A stretch of DNA of 5,492 nucleotides, from contig CANRIE010000047.1 in NCBI GenBank assembly GCA_947630585.1, positions 1 through 5,492 of the forward strand, written 5' to 3'. A model generated the notes under the pieces. It made no database searches. It had not been told where the DNA came from and saw nothing but the letters and a program-made list of their open reading frames with translations. Position numbers and translations under genes: made by a program. The stretch comes from an uncultured Bacilli bacterium (GTDB lineage Bacteria; Bacillota_I; Bacilli_A; RF39; UBA660). Below are positions 1-5,430 of the stretch, one piece after another (the stretch's first letter is position 1; each line of letters begins with the position of its first letter).

Positions 1-24
1 AAAATCAACCCGAACGGATTGATT
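1..24 (-). terminator. Probable intrinsic terminator of the tRNA operon (cut by window edge)
   Basis: Read on the minus strand, this is a 9-bp stem (arms at 24-16 and 11-3) closed by the tetraloop GUUC, followed by U residues at 2-1 where the window stops. One pair is G-U in the minus-strand RNA and would be A-C on the plus strand, so the hairpin is better formed in the direction of the tRNAs. It lies 45 nt beyond the tRNA-Gly CCA end. The U-tract cannot be judged because the sequence ends there. Confidence 0.6.
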
Positions 25-35
25 ATATATGTTAA

Positions 36-58
36 GTTCAAACTATAAAAGTTCGAAC
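36..58 (-). other. Small hairpin in the tRNA operon 3' trailer
   Basis: The minus strand reads GTTCGAAC, a 7-nt loop (TTTTATA) and GTTTGAAC. This gives an 8-bp stem with one G-U pair that would be an A-C mismatch on the plus strand. It sits between tRNA-Gly and the probable terminator and has no clean U-tract of its own. It may be a processing or protective structure in the trailer, or a weak first terminator; the sequence does not decide. Confidence 0.4.
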
Positions 59-69
59 AGAAACGTCAC

Positions 70-144
70 TGGAGCAGCTGACGGGAATCGAACCCGCGTC
101 CTAGCCTTGGCAAGGCCATATTCGAGCCACTAAACTACAGCTGC
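70..144 (-). tRNA. tRNA-Gly (anticodon GCC)
   Basis: This is a complete 75-nt cloverleaf on the minus strand with an encoded CCA (72-70). The acceptor stem GCAGCTG/CAGCTGC pairs perfectly. The D arm has a GG in its loop, the anticodon stem TGGCC/GGCTA closes the loop TTGCCAA, and the T arm GCGGG/CCCGT holds TTCGATT. Anticodon GCC reads glycine codons GGC and GGU. The discriminator is U73, as usual for bacterial tRNA-Gly. It is the distal gene of a two-tRNA transcript and follows tRNA-Cys by only 2 nt (145-146), so both must be cut from one precursor. Confidence 0.97.
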
Positions 145-146
145 AT

Positions 147-220
147 TGGAGGGGCCAGTCGGATTTGAACCAACGATCAAGGAGTTGCAGTCCACTGCCT
201 TACCACTTGGCTATGACCCC
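147..220 (-). tRNA. tRNA-Cys (anticodon GCA)
   Basis: This is a 74-nt cloverleaf on the minus strand with an encoded CCA (149-147) and the U73 discriminator expected for tRNA-Cys. The acceptor GGGGTCA/TGGCCCC has one U-G pair. The D stem is GCC/GGC, the anticodon loop CTGCAAC gives GCA (codons UGC and UGU), and the T arm is GTTGG/CCGAC around TTCAAAT. One oddity: the anticodon stem GTGGA/TCCTT contains a U28-U42 mismatch (positions 194 and 180) next to a G27-U43 wobble, leaving three Watson-Crick pairs. It is the first gene of the tRNA operon, starting about 5 nt after the predicted transcript start. A functional gene is likely, because all other elements are intact. Confidence 0.95.
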
Positions 221-231
221 ATACAAGTAAG

Positions 232-260
232 ATTATAGCAAATAATTTTTCGAAAATCAA
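232..260 (-). promoter_or_regulatory. Sigma-70-type promoter of the tRNA-Cys/tRNA-Gly operon
   Basis: On the minus strand the -35 box is TTGATT (260-255) and the -10 box is a perfect TATAAT (237-232), with a 17-bp spacer. A TG one base before the -10 makes it an extended -10 promoter. Transcription should begin near position 225, about 5 nt before tRNA-Cys. The strength suits a stable-RNA operon. Confidence 0.85.
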
Positions 261-362
261 CAAAAATTTACATTTTTTTACTAAAATATTATATTCCAAA
301 TTTTAAAAAAAGATAACTTTTAATTTTGTTAAAATTTTGATGTAAATTTAAATGTAAAAAGG

Positions 363-391
363 TTGTATTTTTCTTATAATATAACTATAAT
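363..391 (+). promoter_or_regulatory. Promoter of lon
   Basis: The -35 box is TTGTAT (363-368), the spacer is 17 bp and the -10 box is a perfect TATAAT (386-391). A second TATAAT lies at 375-380, 11 bp upstream, but it has only a poor -35 match, so the downstream pair is the better call. The predicted start is near 398, giving a leader of about 28 nt. Confidence 0.75.
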
Positions 392-413
392 AGGAAAAGT
401 ATTGTAAAAAAAG

Positions 414-420
414 AGGAGGT
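414..420 (+). promoter_or_regulatory. Ribosome binding site of lon
   Basis: AGGAGGT is a near-perfect Shine-Dalgarno sequence. Its last G is 6 nt before the ATG at 426. It fixes the lon start and suggests efficient translation. Confidence 0.9.
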
Positions 421-425
421 ATATC

Positions 426-2702
426 ATGATAAAAACTAAATTACCAGTGTTATTTATTAAAAATCATGAAATATTTCCTTATTCTGACATAAAAATAGAA
501 TTTTCTGACTCAAATTATAAACGAATTATTACTTTAGGCGAAAGTGTATATGATGGATGTTGCTTTATAATTCATCAAAAAAGTGATGATAACTTTGAAA
601 ATTTAAATACTATTAATTTAGGAGTAATTGCAAGAATTAAATTAAAAATAGAAATGCCAAATGGTAACATGAGAGTTACTTTAAGAGGGTTAAAAAGAGC
701 TATTATTCATAATATTCATGAAGAAGATTCTTTATATGAAGTTGAGGTATCAGTTATTAATCAAGAAGAAATAGATCCAATTGAAGAAATTGCTATGTCA
801 AGAAGTTTATATAAAGAAATTGATAAATATGTAAAAGAAACGGCAACTAATGATTTTGCTGAAATAAAAGATATTCATGATATTGATAAATTGACAGATA
901 TTGTTGCAAGTTTACTACCTCTTGATAGAAATAGAAAATTAAAATATTTAAAAGAAATATCACCAGTTAAAAGATTAAAAATGCTTCTTGATGATATTGA
1001 ATATGAATTATCAATTATTGATATTGAAAGACAAATTGATATTAAAGTTAATAATAAAATTGATGAAAGTCAAAAAGAATTTTATTTAAGAGAAAAATTA
1101 AATGTTATTAAAGATGAATTACATGAAAATATTACGGATTTAGAAGAATTAGAGGGAAGAATTCAAAAATTAGATGCTCCAGATGCCATAAAAAATAGAT
1201 TAAACACAGAAATTAATCGGTTTAAAAGTTGTACAGTTAATTCACCAGAAAGTGGAATTATAAGAAACTATATTGATGTTTTATTAAATTTACCTTGGAA
1301 TATATCAAGTGCTGAGAATTTTGATTTAGAAAGGATTCATGATGTTTTAGAAAATAGTCATTTTGGATTAGAAGAGACTAAATCAAGAATTATTGAACAT
1401 ATTATGGTTAAGTTATATACAAATCGTGAAAATGTTCCAATTCTTTGTTTAGTAGGTCCTCCAGGAGTTGGAAAAACAAGTATTGCAAGAAGCATTGCAG
1501 AAGCCTTGAATTTAAAATGCGTAAAGATTTCAGTTGGAGGAGTTAATGATGAAGCTGAAATCATAGGACACAGAAGAACTTATGTTGGAGCAGCCCCTGG
1601 TAGAATTATGTCTAGTATTGAAAAAGTAGGAGTTAATAACCCTGTATTTATTATTGATGAAGTTGATAAAATGACAAAAGATTTTAAGGGGGATCCAGTA
1701 AGTGCGTTACTAGAGGTCTTGGACAAAGGGCAAAATAAAAGATTTGTTGACCATTTTATTGACGAAGAGTTTGATCTTTCTAAAGTCATGTTTATCCTAA
1801 CTGCTAATTATATTGATTTAGTTCCATCAGAACTAAGAGATAGATTAGAAATAATTGAAATTCCAAGTTATACAGAATATGAAAAAATTAAGATTGCAAA
1901 AGAACATATTATTCCCAAATTAAAAGAAGAATATCGAATTAAAAATGAGGAATTTAACTTAAATTCTAAAACTATAACGAATATAATTAGATATTATACT
2001 CATGAAAGTGGAGTCAGAGAACTAGAAAGAATTCTTGATAAAATCTACCGTAAATTAGTAGTTAGTAAAATAGAAAATAAAGCTATTCTTGATCCTAATA
2101 AAAAATTAGAAGCCATATTAGGAATTCATAAATATCAAATTAATCAAAATACAAGAAACAATAAAGGGGTAGTAACAGGACTATCTTATACTCCGTATGG
2201 TGGAGATATCGTAAAAGTTGAAGTTATCTCATATCCAGGAGATGGGAACATCAAAGTAACTGGGCAAGTTGGAGATATCATGGAAGAATCAATTAAAGTT
2301 GCTTTTGACTATATTAAAGGTAATTACAAAAACTTTGGTTTAAATATTGATGAAATAAGACATAATGATTTCCATATTCATATTCCATCAAATGCTATTA
2401 AAAAAGATGGACCAAGTGGGGGAATTACAATTACAACAGCTATCCTTTCCTATCTTAAAAACGTTATAATTACTAACGTTATTTCAATGTCAGGAGAGAT
2501 TACCTTAACTGGTAAGATACTAAAGGTTGGAGGAATTAAAGAAAAATTAATTGCTGCTCTTAACAACAATATAAGTGTTATTTATATGCCTCTTGCTAAT
2601 CGTGATGAAATAGAAGAATTAGAATATATTTATAAAAATAAATTAGAAATTAATTATATAGATAATTATCAAGAGTTATATGATATTTTAATTGCCCCTT
2701 AA
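426..2702 (+). CDS. lon: ATP-dependent protease La (LonA)
   Basis: This is a cytoplasmic AAA+ serine protease, hexameric in the family, that unfolds and degrades damaged or regulatory proteins. At 758 aa it is near, or slightly below, the usual LonA length of 770-810. Residues 1 to about 190 form the LON substrate-binding domain (recognisable GVIARI and RGLKR segments) and a charged helical linker follows to about 300. The AAA+ module has Walker A GPPGVGKTS (344-352, K350), pore-loop residues YVG (386-388), Walker B IIDEVDK (D411, E412), sensor 1 around N461, a likely arginine finger at R473 and sensor 2 at R531. The C-terminal peptidase domain carries the Ser-Lys dyad, S664 in DGPSGG and K707 in GGIKEK. 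Oddities are Gly where families normally have Ala right after the catalytic Ser, and LDKGQN for the usual LDPEQN (432-437). The start is fixed by a perfect RBS. It lies 93 nt before mutS with no obvious terminator between. Confidence 0.97.
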   Translation: MIKTKLPVLFIKNHEIFPYSDIKIEFSDSNYKRIITLGESVYDGCCFIIHQKSDDNFENLNTINLGVIARIKLKIEMPNGNMRVTLRGLKRAIIHNIHEEDSLYEVEVSVINQEEIDPIEEIAMSRSLYKEIDKYVKETATNDFAEIKDIHDIDKLTDIVASLLPLDRNRKLKYLKEISPVKRLKMLLDDIEYELSIIDIERQIDIKVNNKIDESQKEFYLREKLNVIKDELHENITDLEELEGRIQKLDAPDAIKNRLNTEINRFKSCTVNSPESGIIRNYIDVLLNLPWNISSAENFDLERIHDVLENSHFGLEETKSRIIEHIMVKLYTNRENVPILCLVGPPGVGKTSIARSIAEALNLKCVKISVGGVNDEAEIIGHRRTYVGAAPGRIMSSIEKVGVNNPVFIIDEVDKMTKDFKGDPVSALLEVLDKGQNKRFVDHFIDEEFDLSKVMFILTANYIDLVPSELRDRLEIIEIPSYTEYEKIKIAKEHIIPKLKEEYRIKNEEFNLNSKTITNIIRYYTHESGVRELERILDKIYRKLVVSKIENKAILDPNKKLEAILGIHKYQINQNTRNNKGVVTGLSYTPYGGDIVKVEVISYPGDGNIKVTGQVGDIMEESIKVAFDYIKGNYKNFGLNIDEIRHNDFHIHIPSNAIKKDGPSGGITITTAILSYLKNVIITNVISMSGEITLTGKILKVGGIKEKLIAALNNNISVIYMPLANRDEIEELEYIYKNKLEINYIDNYQELYDILIAP

Positions 2703-2734
2703 ACTAAATAAAGTGTCAAATTAAAATTAAAACT

Positions 2735-2763
2735 TTGAAAAAAATTCTGAAAGTTGTTATAAT
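2735..2763 (+). promoter_or_regulatory. Promoter of mutS
   Basis: The -35 box is TTGAAA (2735-2740) and the -10 box is a perfect TATAAT (2758-2763) with a 17-bp spacer and an extended TG (2755-2756). The start is expected near 2770, giving a leader of about 26 nt. A short dyad, AACTTT (2731-2736) and AAAGTT (2750-2755), brackets the spacer and might be an operator or chance. mutS can therefore be transcribed independently of lon. Confidence 0.8.
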
Positions 2764-2782
2764 TATGTTTGTGAAAAAAAGT

Positions 2783-2789
2783 AAAGGTG
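2783..2789 (+). promoter_or_regulatory. Ribosome binding site of mutS
   Basis: AAAGGTG lies with its GG 8 nt before the ATG at 2796. It is weaker than the lon site but acceptable, and it supports the ATG that begins MKRADVDRTK just before the conserved MutS N-terminus. Confidence 0.7.
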
Positions 2790-2795
2790 TAAAAA

Positions 2796-5333
2796 ATGAA
2801 AAGAGCAGATGTTGATAGAACAAAATTAGCCCCAATGATGGCTAAATATATGGAAATAAAAGATAATTATGAAGATACCTTAATCTTTTTTAGATTAGGG
2901 GACTTTTATGAAATGTTTTTTGAAGATGCAGAGATTGCTAGTCGTGAGTTAAGTTTAACTTTAACGGGCAGGAATGCGGGGCTTGAAGAGAGAGTTCCCA
3001 TGTGTGGTGTTCCTTATCATGCATATCAAGGTTATGTTGCAAAACTAATTGAAAAAGGATATAAGGTTGCAATCTGTGAGCAATTAACGGACCCTAAAGA
3101 ATCTAAAGGCATGGTTGAACGAGATATTGTACAAGTAATTACAAAAGGAACCGTTTTAGATAACTTGAATTTTGCAAACGATAATAATTATATAGCAAGT
3201 ATCTATGATTTTTCTTATTGTTATGCTCTAACTTATGCAGATATTTCAACTGGAGATATTTATTCCATGTTAGTTATGGATTTAGATAGTTTATATAGAG
3301 AATTAATTAATCATAATATTAAAGAAGTTATTGTAAATGATAAGATAGATAGAGAAATTCTTTATAATTTAAAAACAATTTATAATATTTTAGTAACTGT
3401 AACTAACGAAGAAAAAGACTATCCTGATTATAAAGAAATCTATGAAGACATAAGTGACGCGAGACTATTAACCTCAATTAAACATTTATTAACTTATGTA
3501 ACTGAAACTAAAAAAAGTAGTTTAAAGTATTTAAAGAAAGTTATTATTAATAAAGAAGAAGATCATTTATTATTTGATTTTCATACTAAAAAGAATTTAG
3601 AGTTAACTGAAACTATTAGAGATAATACAAGAAATAATTCTCTTTTATGGTTTTTAGATAAAACAAAAACAGCCATGGGAAGTAGATTATTAAAACAAAA
3701 TTTATTATCACCATTTACAGATATTAAAATAATTGAAAGAAGATTTGATTATATCGAGAAACTTTTAACTAATTTTATGGTTAAAGAAAATTTAGCAAGT
3801 TACTTAAATGACATCTATGATTTAGAAAGATTAATAGGAAGAATTAGTTATGGTAATTTAAATGCAAGAGATATGTATCAATTATTAAAGTCTTTAAAAA
3901 TGTTACCAAATATTAAAGAAGAACTAAAAAATATTCAATATGATAAAGAATTAATAACTTTAGATAATTTAGTTGATGTTTTGGAAAAAAGTATTAATCC
4001 TGATGCTCCTTTAACTTTAAAAGAAGGAAATTTAATCAAAGATGGTTATAATGAAGAGTTAGATGAACTAAGAAGTATTAAGAATAATAGTAAAGATTTT
4101 ATTTTAAGACAAGAAGAAGAAGAAAAGAAGAGAACTGGTATTAAGAATTTAAAGATTGGTTATAATAAGGTATTTGGTTATTACATTGAAGTAAGTAAAA
4201 TGAGTGTTCCGTTAGTAAAAGATGAGTTTGGTTATATTAGAAAGCAAACTTTATCAACTGGAGAAAGATATATCACGGAATCTTTAAAAGAAAAAGAACA
4301 AATTATATTAAGTGCTGATGAGAAAATCATTAATTTAGAATATAAATTATTTTTAGAACTTAGAGAAAAAGTAATTGAAAAAATAAATGATATTCAAGGA
4401 ATTAGTAATATTATAAGTGAAATTGATTTACTTATTTCTTTAACTACTGTTGCTGATAAATATCATTTTGTAAGACCAACATTTAATGATAATCATGAAA
4501 TTAATATTATTGAAGGAAGACACCCGGTTGTTGAAGCCGTTAATAAGATTGATTATGTTCCAAATGATGTTATTATGGATAAGAATTGTAATTGTCTTTT
4601 AATTACTGGACCTAATATGGCTGGTAAATCTACTTATATGAGAGAACTTGCAATTATTGTTATTATGGCTCAGATTGGGTCATTCGTACCAGCCAAGAGT
4701 TGCAATATTCCGATTTTTGATAAGATATTTACAAGAATAGGTGCTAGTGATGATTTAGTAAGTGGGGAGTCAACTTTCATGGTTGAAATGAAAGAAGCAA
4801 ACTATGCGCTTTCTAATGCTACCAAGAATAGCCTAATTTTATTTGATGAATTAGGGAGAGGTACAGCAACTTATGATGGCATGAGTCTTGCATATGCAAT
4901 ACTCGAGTACATCCATAATGAAATAGGTGCTAAAACTTTATTTTCAACCCATTATCATGAATTAACTGATTTAACTAAAAAATTAAAGAAAGTTAGGAAT
5001 GTTCATGTTTCAGCTTTAGAAGAAAACGGGAATATTACTTTTTTACATAAAGTAGTAGATGGAGCCGTTTCTAAAAGTTATGGTATTAATGTTGCATCTC
5101 TTGCAAAACTCCCTGATGCAGTAATTAAGAAAGCCGAAGAGATTTTAAAAACTTATGAAGATAAAACTTCTAAAACTAAAGCAAGTGTTATTCAAACTAG
5201 TTTTGATTTTTCAACACCTCCTCAAGAAGAAAGTGAAGTTTATAAAAAATTAAAAAATCTTGATATTTTAAATATAACTCCAATTGAAGCCATTAATTTC
5301 TTATATGAATTAAAGAATAATATTAAAGATTAA
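2796..5333 (+). CDS. mutS: DNA mismatch repair protein MutS
   Basis: This protein recognises base mismatches and small insertion loops after replication and recruits MutL using ATP. Its 845 aa is the normal MutS1 length. The mismatch-binding domain (about 10-123) has the GDFYEM segment with the diagnostic Phe-x-Glu (F37, E39), which separates it from MutS2. The connector is at about 130-245 and the lever/clamp region at about 265-560, including the conserved TGIKNLKIGYNKVFGYYIEV stretch (447-466). The ATPase domain has Walker A GPNMAGKST (605-613, K611), the STFMVEM signature (659-665), Walker B ILFDE (D684, E685) and THYHEL (718-723, H719). The tail has QTSFDF (800-805), a plausible sliding-clamp-binding hexapeptide, and a C-terminal segment (about 819-842, ITPIEAINFLYELK) like the MutS oligomerisation tail. 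All key residues are present, so it should be active. It is followed after 97 nt by a probable mutL. Confidence 0.98.
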   Translation: MKRADVDRTKLAPMMAKYMEIKDNYEDTLIFFRLGDFYEMFFEDAEIASRELSLTLTGRNAGLEERVPMCGVPYHAYQGYVAKLIEKGYKVAICEQLTDPKESKGMVERDIVQVITKGTVLDNLNFANDNNYIASIYDFSYCYALTYADISTGDIYSMLVMDLDSLYRELINHNIKEVIVNDKIDREILYNLKTIYNILVTVTNEEKDYPDYKEIYEDISDARLLTSIKHLLTYVTETKKSSLKYLKKVIINKEEDHLLFDFHTKKNLELTETIRDNTRNNSLLWFLDKTKTAMGSRLLKQNLLSPFTDIKIIERRFDYIEKLLTNFMVKENLASYLNDIYDLERLIGRISYGNLNARDMYQLLKSLKMLPNIKEELKNIQYDKELITLDNLVDVLEKSINPDAPLTLKEGNLIKDGYNEELDELRSIKNNSKDFILRQEEEEKKRTGIKNLKIGYNKVFGYYIEVSKMSVPLVKDEFGYIRKQTLSTGERYITESLKEKEQIILSADEKIINLEYKLFLELREKVIEKINDIQGISNIISEIDLLISLTTVADKYHFVRPTFNDNHEINIIEGRHPVVEAVNKIDYVPNDVIMDKNCNCLLITGPNMAGKSTYMRELAIIVIMAQIGSFVPAKSCNIPIFDKIFTRIGASDDLVSGESTFMVEMKEANYALSNATKNSLILFDELGRGTATYDGMSLAYAILEYIHNEIGAKTLFSTHYHELTDLTKKLKKVRNVHVSALEENGNITFLHKVVDGAVSKSYGINVASLAKLPDAVIKKAEEILKTYEDKTSKTKASVIQTSFDFSTPPQEESEVYKKLKNLDILNITPIEAINFLYELKNNIKD

Positions 5334-5374
5334 TTTGACATTATATTGTAAACTTAAAAAAATAAATGTCCAAA
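5334..5374 (+). other. Hairpin directly after the mutS stop
   Basis: Arms TTTGACATT (5334-5342) and AATGTC-C-AAA (5365-5374) form 9 pairs with one bulged C (5371) around a 22-nt A/U-rich loop. The stem begins at the base after the mutS TAA. No T-run follows, so it is not a canonical intrinsic terminator. It could protect the mutS mRNA 3' end or modulate readthrough into the next gene, or be chance in AT-rich DNA. Confidence 0.4.
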
Positions 5375-5414
5375 CTACTTGATAATATAAAAAAACTATT
5401 AATACATAAATTAG

Positions 5415-5421
5415 AAAGGAG
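5415..5421 (+). promoter_or_regulatory. Ribosome binding site of the third gene
   Basis: AAAGGAG is a strong Shine-Dalgarno match ending 9 nt before the ATG at 5431. No convincing promoter is visible at 5334-5414. A TGATAATAT at 5380-5388 resembles a weak extended -10 without a -35. Expression by readthrough from mutS is therefore plausible. Confidence 0.8.
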
Positions 5422-5430
5422 TTTTCTTTT

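Larger units (their letters stand above)
221..425. promoter_or_regulatory. Divergent AT-rich intergenic region between the tRNA operon and lon
   Basis: The 205 bp contain both outward promoters. Between them (about 246-360) lie repeated A- and T-tracts, several with centres about 11 bp apart (for example near 254, 265 and 276), which could bend the DNA or act as UP-like elements. A perfect 10-nt inverted repeat is present (AAATTTACAT at 264-273, ATGTAAATTT at 340-349), and ATGTAAA occurs twice 12 bp apart (340-346 and 352-358), just before the lon -35. No CIRCE or CtsR heat-shock operator is visible, and no coding sequence is evident. Confidence 0.5.

Noticed and set aside
70..144. tRNA-Gly as an integration site of a mobile element
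   Set aside because: The tRNA 3' end is followed by hairpins and a probable terminator, with no repeated tRNA end, integrase or other mobile gene in view.
221..425. CIRCE (HrcA) or CtsR operator upstream of lon
   Set aside because: Neither the TTAGCACTC/GAGTGCTAA dyad nor the GGTCAAA tandem is present on either strand.
1358..1564. Minus-strand open frame of 68 codons inside lon
   Set aside because: It overlaps the conserved Walker A region of lon, has no credible ribosome binding site or recognisable domain, and its composition mirrors the coding strand.
1580..1789. Minus-strand open frame of 69 codons inside lon
   Set aside because: It lies opposite the conserved Walker B region; it is a mirror of lon codon constraints with no independent support.
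2703..2795. Intrinsic terminator between lon and mutS
   Set aside because: No stem of useful strength followed by a T-run is present; only a 6-bp dyad overlapping the mutS promoter is seen.
426..5333. UGA read as tryptophan (mycoplasma-type code)
   Set aside because: Both long genes are open without in-frame TGA and use TGG for their few tryptophans.
5335..5390. Perfect -35 TTGACA at 5335-5340 as a mutL promoter
   Set aside because: No -10-like hexamer lies 16-18 bp downstream; the TTGACA is part of the hairpin arm after the mutS stop.
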